A stretch of 40,943 nucleotides of DNA from an uncultured Alphaproteobacteria bacterium (GTDB taxonomy: Bacteria; Pseudomonadota; Alphaproteobacteria; HIMB59), in contig CABZPR010000011.1 in NCBI GenBank assembly GCA_902527545.1, positions 1 to 40,943 of the forward strand, written 5' to 3'. Of the stretch, positions 25,417 through 33,228 are shown piece after piece (position 1 is the stretch's first letter; each line of letters begins with the position of its first letter). The notes beneath the pieces were generated by a model. It had not been told where the DNA came from. It did no database searches and was given only the letters and a program-made list of their open reading frames with translations. The position numbers and the translations under genes were made by a program.

Positions 25417-27690
25417 ATGGTTAATCAACTTGTAGCAGCAATAAAACCCTCTCAAATTCCAGGTTCTGATCCCCAGTCAACAAAATACTTAATCGTTCCA
25501 ATATTTATATTTTTTGCCCTAATGATTTTTGCAATGATTAGAGGACCACAAATAATTTCAGGCTCGGGTATTGGAACTGCAATTATGGTTTCAACACCTC
25601 TTATTCTTGCTACTTATGCTCTTACTGCGTTGGCTTTAGCCGGCAGAGTGACAGTCGATTTATCAATAGGACCACTTATTGGTTTTATTAATGTAACGAC
25701 AATACAACTTTATGCTGCAGGTTACATTCAATCGCCAGTTGCGTATTTCATATGTGCTCTTGCAATAGGAGTAATTTACCAATTTCTTTATGCCTTAATC
25801 GTAATTTTTATTAGAGTTCAACCAATAATAGTTGCCTTAAGTATGTTTCTTGCTTTCTCTGGTATCAATTTAGTTATTTTACCAAGACCAGGAGGTAGAG
25901 CACCTGATTGGATGTTATCTTGGAGCGCTGGAACTGAGGTAGTACAACCCACACTGATACTTTTGATTTTCTCGACACTTATTTGGTATGCACTAACTCA
26001 TACTGCTTACTGGCAACATTTAAAATTAATGGGTTCAGATGAAAAGTCTGCTTATACAAGTGGAGTGAGAATTTACATTGTAAGAATTGGTGCTCATATT
26101 ATCGGTGGAGTTTACGCTGCACTCGCAGCTATTGCTTTTACAGGTTTGATTGGTTCTGGAGACCCAACTCAAGGTACTACTTATACATTGATGGCAGTTA
26201 CAGCACTTGTATTAGGTGGGTCAAGTTTAATTGGTGGAAGAGGCGGTGCGTTTGGAGCTATTCTAGGTTCAGTTAACATTTATTTGATAAATTTTATTCT
26301 ATCAACTTTTAGGTTTGAAAGATTTCAAAGTTTTGTAACAGACTTATCATATGGTGCGGTATTGGTGGCTTCTCTTTTAATACTTATTGCGCTTCCTTAT
26401 ATTCAAAAAGCATTCAAAAATTTATCAGTTTTTGTATTTTTTATTATTGGAACATTAAGTGCTGCTGCTGTTCAAATTCATATGAAATTTGATCAAGTAA
26501 CCAGAGGGACTGTGGGAGGTTTTGGAGGTAAATCTAAAGATGCTGAAATTTTTGAAAAAGCTCTTGAGTCCGGGAGTGATTGTTTAATCACAGGTAAGGC
26601 ATGCGCAGAGGGTGGAAATTCTACAGTGTGGATGTTTATTGCTATCGGAATAGCAGCCTTGATTTATCTCGTCTATTTGCTTGTTAAACATAGAGATGGC
26701 CCAACAGTGTCTTTTATTATTGCAGCAATTGTTATTTTCTTCGGTTGTGTTTGGAGTGGCACGAGAGAGGCTTATTTTGTTAACGCTGATTTGGGTACCA
26801 ACTTACAATATATTTTAAATTATGCTCCTCAGTATTTTACATCTGAATATCTAAGAGTTGGTGCGGGATTGCCTGATTTTTCATCTTCCTCGAGTGCTTT
26901 GGTTGGCCTCGCTTACGCTGTCGCAACTTTAGGAGGAATAGTTTTCTTTACATCTGCGATAGTAATAATTGCTATGCCAAGATTTAGAAAAGAAATCAAA
27001 ACACAAACATTGGTATTATTTGCAATAGCAATTTCATTTATTGTATTTGCTGCAATATCTTATTACGGAATTGAGTCAAATAGACAGAGTTTCTTCGGCA
27101 TAGATGGATACGCTGTAATACTAATTTTATTTTTACTTTTTTTACTCACGGCACCAACTCTTTTTTCGAATATCAATTTGAATAATGTTTTCATTATTTT
27201 CCTCGGTGTATTAGCAATACTCGCTGTATACTTTTTAGCCTCACCATCTGGAACAATTATTACTGATGATGGAAGTAAGTTTTACTCTCCAATTATTACA
27301 GAATTAATTGTTGGCGATACATCATCAATCAACTATACAAGACCTATACGAGGAGAATTTATCACAAGTGATGTTACTTGGCTTAAAGAAGCAGCTCTAA
27401 TTATATTCGCAATATTTGTATTTCAATTTTTTACATATTTAACAATGGGAGCAAAAATATCATTTGCTAGATTCAGACCTTACATTGCTATTTTAAGTAT
27501 AGCTGCATTAACATGGTCTGCGATGTTCTTCGCAATTGGTTATCCTTATTGGAAAATGATTTTAATTACTGCAATTGGAATAGCTATTTCGCCTCTGATA
27601 TGGCAAGCGTTTGGTGTTTATAAAATAAAATTAAAATCTCAAGAAGGACTTGAAAAATGGGGAGGTCTATCAGAAGATAGAAAAGTTTAG
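25417..27690 (+). CDS. Large ribose-type ABC importer permease with extra C-terminal membrane domain
   Basis: The first ~340 residues form an RbsC-type permease (BPD_transp_2): VDLSIGPLIGF, VQPIIVALSMFLAF, and the coupling-region glycine pattern LVLGGSSLIGGRGGAFGAILG. Family permeases are about 320-350 residues long; here 400 more residues follow, with roughly eight to ten further predicted membrane helices and at least two soluble loops (one with Cys at DCLITGKAC, one around DDGSKFYSPIITELIVGD). I do not recognise that second domain. No second coupling motif is evident, so it may be an accessory rather than a second permease unit. It begins five bases after the biotin carboxylase stop with no clear ribosome site. 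Confidence 0.85.
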   Translation: MVNQLVAAIKPSQIPGSDPQSTKYLIVPIFIFFALMIFAMIRGPQIISGSGIGTAIMVSTPLILATYALTALALAGRVTVDLSIGPLIGFINVTTIQLYAAGYIQSPVAYFICALAIGVIYQFLYALIVIFIRVQPIIVALSMFLAFSGINLVILPRPGGRAPDWMLSWSAGTEVVQPTLILLIFSTLIWYALTHTAYWQHLKLMGSDEKSAYTSGVRIYIVRIGAHIIGGVYAALAAIAFTGLIGSGDPTQGTTYTLMAVTALVLGGSSLIGGRGGAFGAILGSVNIYLINFILSTFRFERFQSFVTDLSYGAVLVASLLILIALPYIQKAFKNLSVFVFFIIGTLSAAAVQIHMKFDQVTRGTVGGFGGKSKDAEIFEKALESGSDCLITGKACAEGGNSTVWMFIAIGIAALIYLVYLLVKHRDGPTVSFIIAAIVIFFGCVWSGTREAYFVNADLGTNLQYILNYAPQYFTSEYLRVGAGLPDFSSSSSALVGLAYAVATLGGIVFFTSAIVIIAMPRFRKEIKTQTLVLFAIAISFIVFAAISYYGIESNRQSFFGIDGYAVILILFLLFLLTAPTLFSNINLNNVFIIFLGVLAILAVYFLASPSGTIITDDGSKFYSPIITELIVGDTSSINYTRPIRGEFITSDVTWLKEAALIIFAIFVFQFFTYLTMGAKISFARFRPYIAILSIAALTWSAMFFAIGYPYWKMILITAIGIAISPLIWQAFGVYKIKLKSQEGLEKWGGLSEDRKV

Positions 27691-27693
27691 TAA

Positions 27694-29085
27694 ATGGAGA
27701 AAAGAACTCATAATTTTTTAAAAGGACTTGGAATTCTTTTTGCTGTTGCTGCTGGGATAGGTACTGCAGTTCTTGGTTATGTAGATAGAACTGATTGGAT
27801 ACAGGTTGCATTTTACTCTGTAGCTGTTGTCGCCATTATTCTTTGGGGCTGGCATTTTTTCTTAGTTAGATGGTCTTATCGATCTTTAGTAAAGGAAGAT
27901 GGATCTAAACCTCCTGAAACTACTGAAACCACAAGTAAAAGAAGCCTTTTTTGGGACCTCATTGCAAAGAACTGGATAGCTGTTACGGGATTTTTACTTC
28001 TTTTAGGCCTTTTTATATTACTATGTTTTTTGGTACCCGGGTTCTTCTCAGGTAGAACAGTCGTATCAGCAATCATATTATTAGGTTTTTTAATCTTAGC
28101 ATTTCTTGCTTACAAATTTTTAAACATTAACAAAAGCGTAATTATAGGAGTCGCCGTACTAGTTGGTCTTTTTATAATAGGATCAGTTTCTATTGATGGC
28201 TTCTTATCATTACAGAATATTAAATCTATGTTAGTTTTTGCTTCTTTCTTAGGAATTGCAACAATTGGACAGACATTAGTTGTGATGTTAGGCGGCCTCG
28301 ATTTATCAATACCATTTTTAATCGGAGCGACTAATTTAGGATTAATGTCACTTATTTCACTTGGAGTTCCTCCTTGGCTTGCGTTTATAGTTATTCTTGC
28401 ATTTGGCACGATCGTCGGGCTTTTTAATGGGTTGATAAGTTTTAACCTCCAAGGTCAATCACTAATAGTCACGCTTGGAGTTGGCTTCATGGTAGTAGGT
28501 GGAGTACAGATATTGGTATCACTTCCTACTGTTACAGGTGGAACTGTTTTTGGTGTTGTTCCAGATTGGTTAAAAAATTTGGCCTCATTAAATGGAAAAT
28601 TTTTTGGTCTTCCAATACCTCCAGTTATTTTAATTTGGATATTGATTTCAATTTTATTAATTGTTGGACTTAGACACACTAAGTGGGGAAGGAATTTATA
28701 TGCTGTTGGTGGAAAAAGGTTATCTGCTGACAGATTGTCAATTTCTGAGAGAGCATATTGGGTTGGAGTTTATGTCATTAGTGGATTTACCTCTGCAGCA
28801 ACCGGAGCAATGTTACTGGGTTGGAGCGGTGGAGGGTTCATTGGTGTAGGTGATCAATATTTATTTTTAACAGTGGCAGCTGTGGCTGTAGGAGGAACTT
28901 CCTTATTAGGTGGATATGGAGGATACGGCTTTACAGTAATCGGTGTTCTTGCACTGCAAGTAATTAGTACATTTTTGGCAGGTCTAGGCTTAAGTTTTGA
29001 GGGTCAGCAATTTATATTTGGTCTTCTTATTTTACCTCTTGTTGCTCTTTACTCCAGAGCACCCCATATTAGGGAGCAAATATAA
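27694..29085 (+). CDS. Ribose-type ABC importer permease
   Basis: The 463-residue integral membrane protein carries an RbsC-like permease from about residue 140 onward: TLVVMLGGLDLSIPFLIGAT, LIVTLGVGFMVVGGVQIL, VGGTSLLGGYGGYGFTVIG, and the cytoplasmic NLYAVGGKRLSADRLSI coupling region. Before it lie about 140 extra residues with some four predicted helices and a charged loop (KEDGSKPPETTETTSKRS), which ordinary RbsC lacks. With the 757-residue permease it would make a heterodimeric membrane channel for the ATPase encoded on the other arm. It is the last gene of the rightward pxp arm. Confidence 0.88.
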   Translation: MEKRTHNFLKGLGILFAVAAGIGTAVLGYVDRTDWIQVAFYSVAVVAIILWGWHFFLVRWSYRSLVKEDGSKPPETTETTSKRSLFWDLIAKNWIAVTGFLLLLGLFILLCFLVPGFFSGRTVVSAIILLGFLILAFLAYKFLNINKSVIIGVAVLVGLFIIGSVSIDGFLSLQNIKSMLVFASFLGIATIGQTLVVMLGGLDLSIPFLIGATNLGLMSLISLGVPPWLAFIVILAFGTIVGLFNGLISFNLQGQSLIVTLGVGFMVVGGVQILVSLPTVTGGTVFGVVPDWLKNLASLNGKFFGLPIPPVILIWILISILLIVGLRHTKWGRNLYAVGGKRLSADRLSISERAYWVGVYVISGFTSAATGAMLLGWSGGGFIGVGDQYLFLTVAAVAVGGTSLLGGYGGYGFTVIGVLALQVISTFLAGLGLSFEGQQFIFGLLILPLVALYSRAPHIREQI

Positions 29086-29208
29086 AAAAATGTCTTTAAT
29101 CAACAGATTTTGTTGTTTTTACAATGAATATTTATTTCAAAATATGAAACAAAAATTATTATTAGTTAAAGAGGACGGGTAATATGTACTTAAGAGGAAT
29201 AAGTTTTA
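29086..29208 (+). promoter_or_regulatory. Leader/promoter region upstream of the rhodopsin gene
   Basis: This 123-base A+T-rich gap separates the ABC permease from the rhodopsin. TTTACA near 29116-29122 with an A+T-rich -10-like stretch 17 bases on is the best promoter candidate, but it is weak. A GAGG near 29171 precedes a tiny ten-codon frame listed separately, and AAGAGG at 29192-29197 precedes the rhodopsin ATG. I saw no terminator-like hairpin for the upstream operon. Confidence 0.4.
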
Positions 29209-29216
29209 ATGAATAA
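29184..29216 (+). CDS. Possible ten-residue leader peptide overlapping the rhodopsin start
   Basis: The frame MYLRGISFNE starts at 29184, nine bases after a GAGG at 29171-29174, and stops at 29214-29216, just inside the rhodopsin gene (ATG at 29209). Such an arrangement could couple translation of the rhodopsin to a short leader. It is too short to judge by composition and may be chance. Confidence 0.2.
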   Translation: MYLRGISFNE

Positions 29217-29910
29217 AATGCTTCTCCCTTACGACATTGTAGGGGGGTCTTTCTGGTTAATTTCTGTTGGCATGATTGGTGCCACATTGTTTTTCTTTTT
29301 TGAGCGTAGCAAAGTAAGCACAAGATTTCATACACCGATGACAATGATAGCTGTTGTATGCTTGATGTCCTCTATACATTATTTTTTCGTAAAAAATCTC
29401 TGGGTAGTCAGCGGCACCGCCCCGACTTTATTAAGATATATAGATTGGTTTCTTAACTTTCCAATGCTTGTGCTTATTTTTTATGCAATGCTTATGTCAG
29501 TTGTCAAAGTTAAACAAGGCATGTTCTGGAGATTATTGGTTGGAACTTTAGTTTTTGTTGTAGCAGGTTTCTTAGGTGCAGCTGGTTATATGAGCAAGAC
29601 ATTAGGTTTCATTGTTTGGTTAGCTGGATGGTTGTACATCCTCGGTGAGCTATATGTTGGAGAGGCCGGAAGAGCAAATGCTAGATGCGGAAACGAAAAT
29701 GTACAAATGGTTTTCTTCTCGAACAGACTTATTATTACAATTGGATGGGCTATATATCCAATGGGATATTTCATAGAGCATTTGGGCGGGGGCATTGACC
29801 CCAATAGTGTTAATGTGATTTATAATTTAGCAGACTTTTTAAATAAAATAGTTTTTGGTTTAATAATTTACAAAGCAGCAATACAAGACATGAGAGTTAA
29901 TGGACAATAA
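29209..29910 (+). CDS. Proteorhodopsin-family microbial rhodopsin with Asp-Asn-Ile helix-C motif
   Basis: The 233-residue seven-helix protein aligns along its whole length with proteorhodopsin. Retained residues are the helix-B His57 (HYFF), helix-C Asp79 (RYIDW, proton-acceptor position 97), helix-G Asp209 and the retinal Lys213 (NLADFLNK). In place of the usual Thr101 and Glu108 it has Asn83 and Ile90; the tuning position 105 is Leu87, the green-absorbing type. Without a carboxylate proton donor, fast pumping is doubtful; a slow photocycle, sensor or modified pump is possible. The N-terminus lacks the cleavable signal of classical proteorhodopsin. It is followed at 27 bases by a flotillin gene. 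No retinal-synthesis gene is in the window. Confidence 0.93.
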   Translation: MNKMLLPYDIVGGSFWLISVGMIGATLFFFFERSKVSTRFHTPMTMIAVVCLMSSIHYFFVKNLWVVSGTAPTLLRYIDWFLNFPMLVLIFYAMLMSVVKVKQGMFWRLLVGTLVFVVAGFLGAAGYMSKTLGFIVWLAGWLYILGELYVGEAGRANARCGNENVQMVFFSNRLIITIGWAIYPMGYFIEHLGGGIDPNSVNVIYNLADFLNKIVFGLIIYKAAIQDMRVNGQ

Positions 29911-29919
29911 CATCAACTT

Positions 29920-29929
29920 AGGAGGTGAT
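29920..29929 (+). promoter_or_regulatory. Near-perfect extended Shine-Dalgarno before the flotillin gene
   Basis: The bases AGGAGGTGAT match the full extended anti-SD complement and end eight bases before the ATG at 29938. In a window where many starts have poor sites, this predicts strong and independent translation of the flotillin gene within the rhodopsin transcript. Confidence 0.75.
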
Positions 29930-29937
29930 AAATAGGT

Positions 29938-31926
29938 ATGAACATTACTAGTGGTGCAGATATTATTGCAATAATAATCTTAATAGCGTTAGCAATAGCA
30001 ATTATAGTTTACTTGCTACATTGGCTGTACAGGCGTTCCTCAAAGGAAATAGCGTTTGTTAGAACTGGTATGGGAGGTGAACAAGTTGTGATCAGCGGAG
30101 GTGCCTTCGTTTTGCCTATTATTCATAACATTACCTCAGTGGGTATGAAAACTCTTTGTATAGAGGTTCAACGAAACGGAAGTAAATCTTTTATCACAAA
30201 AAATAGAATGAGGGCTGAAGTAACCGCTGAATTCTACGTTAGAGTAGCGCCTACAACTGAAGCTGTCTCAATAGCCGCGCAAACATTGGGAAATAGAACA
30301 CTAGAGCCTGATCATTTAAAAGAACTTGTTCAAGGTCGTTTTGTTGATGGATTAGGTGTTGTTGCCGCAAAAATGAGCCTTGATGAAATTCAAGAGAATA
30401 GATCTGAGTACATTAAAAATGTTGCATCTCATGTTGAAGAAGCAATTAAGCACACTGGTTTGGAGTTAGAGACCGTGTCTTTGACATCTCTTAACCAAGC
30501 TCCCGTGGGTGTATTCGACCCTTCAAATACATTTGATGCTGAGGGTTTAACTCAAATTACAGAATTTACTCAGTCACGTAAAAAGAAAAGAAATGATATT
30601 GAGAAAGATACAGAGGTAAGTATTCGAAATAAAAACCTCCAATCTATCAAGCAAACTCTTGAAATTGAAAAAGAGGAAGAATTTTCAAAGTATCAACAAA
30701 AACGTGAAATTGAACAACAAAGAGCTATCGAAAATACTGAGACAGTAAAAACAAAAGCTGAGAAAGACAAAGAGTCTGAGCTGGCTGAAATTTCCTCAGA
30801 AAAAGATATTGAGATAGCTAAGATTAGCAAGAAAGACTTTGTTGAGATGGAAAAAAGTTTACAAGAAACTAAACTTATCCAAGAAATTGAGAAAAGAAGA
30901 AAAGAACAAAATGAGTTTAAACAACAAACTTCTATCGAGATTAAACAGAAAGATATTGAGACAGAAAAAACTATTCTTGAATTGGAAAGAGATGTTGAAT
31001 TCAGTCGTCTAGAAAAACAAAGATCAGTTGATATTAAACTTGCTGAGGAAAAAGCTCAAACAGCAAAAGAAGAGGCTAGAAAAAGATATGAGTCTGAAGA
31101 GGCTTATATTATGGCTGAGGAGCAAATTAAAAATGCAAAAACTGCTCAACAGAAAAATGTTGATGCGTTCAAAATTGCCGCTGAGCAAGAGACAAGAGTC
31201 TTAGATATTGAAAAGGCAAAAAGAATAGAAATTGAAGAAAAGCAAAAACAAATGGAAGTCCTAGAAAAATCTAAGTCAGTCTTAAAAACTAAAATGGAAG
31301 AAGAAAATGCTCGCGCTAAGGCTGTAGAAGCTGAGGAAAAAGTCAACACCATTAGAGATGTTGAACAAGCTGAGAAGACAAAAGCTCTTGGAGTAATAGA
31401 CGCTAGTAAAAATGCTGAGAGAGAAAAGTTAGCATCGATGGCTGCGAAAATTAGATATGAAATTGAAGCAGCTGGCAAAAAAGCCCTAAATGAAGCGGAA
31501 AATGCTAGAAGTGATGCAAGTAGAAGAAGTGCACTTAGACAAAAACTCGCTGAAAAAATTGAGGGTATTATTAGAGAATGGGTTAGACCAATGCAAAACA
31601 TTGACTCAATTAAAGTTGTCGATGTAAATGGATTACCTGGATTTAGTCAAGGAGGAGGAGCTGAAGGAAGCGGCAAAGCTGATAACCCCTCTGCGTCCTC
31701 AGGTGGATATTCCAAAAAAGGATCTTTAGCAGATAATGTTGTGAATTCTGCTCTTCGATATAGAGCACAACAGCCGTTCTTAGATAGTCTTTTAAAAGAA
31801 ATTGGTATGTCGCCCGGTGAGGCAAGTAATATCAGGAATATTTTAGGTGACTACGATGATCCTAAGAAGGACAAGCATATGAGATTTGATGAACAAGCCA
31901 CAAAGACACCCAGGAAAAAGAAATAG
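29938..31926 (+). CDS. Flotillin-like SPFH-domain membrane scaffold protein
   Basis: The 662-residue protein has an N-terminal membrane segment (about residues 9-30, mostly Ile/Ala/Leu), an SPFH domain (about 34-200; starts at FVRTGMGGEQVVISGGAFV, a flotillin hallmark), then about 300 residues of Glu/Lys/Ala coiled coil and a C-terminal domain. A Gly/Ser linker lies near 568-592 and the end is basic (KKK). Flotillins oligomerise into cage-like membrane assemblies that organise lipid microdomains. The gene lacks the NfeD partner that usually accompanies bacterial flotillins. It sits 27 bases after the rhodopsin and ten bases before an SCP2-like lipid-binding protein. Confidence 0.92.
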   Translation: MNITSGADIIAIIILIALAIAIIVYLLHWLYRRSSKEIAFVRTGMGGEQVVISGGAFVLPIIHNITSVGMKTLCIEVQRNGSKSFITKNRMRAEVTAEFYVRVAPTTEAVSIAAQTLGNRTLEPDHLKELVQGRFVDGLGVVAAKMSLDEIQENRSEYIKNVASHVEEAIKHTGLELETVSLTSLNQAPVGVFDPSNTFDAEGLTQITEFTQSRKKKRNDIEKDTEVSIRNKNLQSIKQTLEIEKEEEFSKYQQKREIEQQRAIENTETVKTKAEKDKESELAEISSEKDIEIAKISKKDFVEMEKSLQETKLIQEIEKRRKEQNEFKQQTSIEIKQKDIETEKTILELERDVEFSRLEKQRSVDIKLAEEKAQTAKEEARKRYESEEAYIMAEEQIKNAKTAQQKNVDAFKIAAEQETRVLDIEKAKRIEIEEKQKQMEVLEKSKSVLKTKMEEENARAKAVEAEEKVNTIRDVEQAEKTKALGVIDASKNAEREKLASMAAKIRYEIEAAGKKALNEAENARSDASRRSALRQKLAEKIEGIIREWVRPMQNIDSIKVVDVNGLPGFSQGGGAEGSGKADNPSASSGGYSKKGSLADNVVNSALRYRAQQPFLDSLLKEIGMSPGEASNIRNILGDYDDPKKDKHMRFDEQATKTPRKKK

Positions 31927-31935
31927 GTATAAAAC

Positions 31936-32325
31936 ATGAGTATAGATGTAAAATCCTGGGCAAAAAAATATAAAGAGCTTACTGAAAAAGATGAAACCAT
32001 AAAAGCGATGGCTAAATATTATACTTGTTCATTTCTTTTCGACATGGGTAGTGTGAAAGTAATTATCGAGATGCATGATGGAAAGGTAAAAAATATTAAT
32101 ACCAACCCTGGTGGTTTAGATCCATATGACTTTGCATTAAGGGCATCAGAGCAAACATGGAGAGAGTTTGCAAAGCCTGTTCCAAAACCTATGTTTCATG
32201 GTATCTATGCAGCCTCATTTAGAGAAGACCTTAAAATCGAGGGCAATCATTTAGTCTTAATGCAAAATCTTAGAAACTTTACTGTTCAATTTGAATTGCT
32301 AAGACAATCAGGAGTCCCAGTATGA
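31936..32325 (+). CDS. SCP2-like (sterol-carrier-type) domain protein
   Basis: The 129-residue soluble protein resembles a lone SCP2 fold: FLFDMGSVKVIIEMHDGKVKNI gives the beta-sheet part, followed by DFALRASEQTWREFAKPVPK and a C-terminal amphipathic helix near LMQNLRNFTVQFELLRQ. SCP2 domains bind lipids or other hydrophobic ligands in a tunnel. Its position ten bases after the flotillin suggests a lipid-handling partner for the membrane scaffold, although similar proteins also occur beside hydrolases of unknown role. No signal peptide is present, so it is cytoplasmic. The family call rests on fold-like patterns, not on a catalytic motif. Confidence 0.65.
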   Translation: MSIDVKSWAKKYKELTEKDETIKAMAKYYTCSFLFDMGSVKVIIEMHDGKVKNINTNPGGLDPYDFALRASEQTWREFAKPVPKPMFHGIYAASFREDLKIEGNHLVLMQNLRNFTVQFELLRQSGVPV

Positions 32326-32350
32326 TCAAGAGAATTGAAAGGAAAAATTT

Positions 32351-33214
32351 ATGGCAGTAAAACATCATGACCCAATAGGTAGATACGTTACCATCGAGGT
32401 AGATGGTCAACAGTATAAAGTCTTTTATCTTTCAAATGGAAAAGGCACTCCATTAGTATGTCAGCATACTGCTGGATGCCACAATCATCAGTGGAGAGGA
32501 TTACTGGAAGATGAAGAAATTACTCAAAATTATCAAGTTATCGCTTACGACCTTCCAAGACATGGTAAATCAGATCCACCTCATAATACAGAATGGTGGA
32601 AAGAGGAATACAAATTAACAGCAGAGCATTACTGTAATTTTATTGTAGAACTTTGTAAGGCCTTAGACCTTGAAAACCCTATATTTATGGGTTCTTCTTT
32701 TGGAGGAAACGTGGCTCTTCAATTAGCTCTGAAGTATCCTAATAAATTTAAAGCTGTGATCCCTGTCGAGGCTGCGCATTATTCCCCTGGCTTTTATATT
32801 GATTGGTGGAGGCATCCTCATGCCAATGCAGCTCAAGTGTGTGGTAGTGGTGTTTGGGATTTAATGGCCCCACAATCTCCAGATATGGATAGATGGTTAA
32901 CTTGGCATTATTACACTCAAGGATCAGAGGCTTTTAAAGGAGACCTTCATTTTTATTCAGTTGATCATGATTTAAGAGATGAGCTACAAAATATCGATGG
33001 TCACAAGTGCCCTGTTATCATGCTGACTGGTACTTATGACTACCTAACCCCTCCCGAAGCAACAGAAGATACTGCCAGACAAATAAAAGGAGGAGTTTAT
33101 ATTGAAATGAGAGATATTGGTCATTTCCCGATGAGTGAAAACCATGAAGTCTTTAGAGTATATTTATTAGAGGCACTCAGAATTATTAAGGAAAAGACTG
33201 ATTACAACTCTTAA
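32351..33214 (+). CDS. Alpha/beta-fold hydrolase
   Basis: The 287-residue hydrolase has the nucleophile elbow GSSFG (Ser116), an Asp in GTYDYLTPPEAT and a late His in DIGHFPMSENHE, so the catalytic triad is complete. The oxyanion region is around CQHTAGCHNHQW, an unusual His/Cys-rich stretch. The AAAGGA site and 25-base gap tie it to the SCP2 gene. Substrates of this fold range from esters and lactones to amides; next to an N,N-dimethylformamidase-like enzyme an amide or ester side-reaction is plausible. No signal peptide is seen. The exact activity is unknown. Confidence 0.88.
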   Translation: MAVKHHDPIGRYVTIEVDGQQYKVFYLSNGKGTPLVCQHTAGCHNHQWRGLLEDEEITQNYQVIAYDLPRHGKSDPPHNTEWWKEEYKLTAEHYCNFIVELCKALDLENPIFMGSSFGGNVALQLALKYPNKFKAVIPVEAAHYSPGFYIDWWRHPHANAAQVCGSGVWDLMAPQSPDMDRWLTWHYYTQGSEAFKGDLHFYSVDHDLRDELQNIDGHKCPVIMLTGTYDYLTPPEATEDTARQIKGGVYIEMRDIGHFPMSENHEVFRVYLLEALRIIKEKTDYNS

Positions 33215-33228
33215 TTCAAGTTTGAGTT

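Noticed and set aside
28110-28409. A 99-codon minus-strand frame within the second ABC permease.
   Set aside because: It is a shadow of the permease coding frame, with biased low-complexity composition and no independent features.
29209-29910. Sodium- or chloride-pumping rhodopsin.
   Set aside because: Sodium pumps need the N-D-Q type motif and chloride pumps lack Asp at the acceptor position; this protein keeps Asp79 and has Asn83 and Ile90.
31146-31601. A 151-codon open frame on the minus strand inside the flotillin gene, rich in Ser, Phe, Leu and Ala.
   Set aside because: It mirrors the Glu/Lys/Ala coiled coil read backwards; the plus-strand frame is a clear flotillin and no ribosome site or family match supports the antisense frame.
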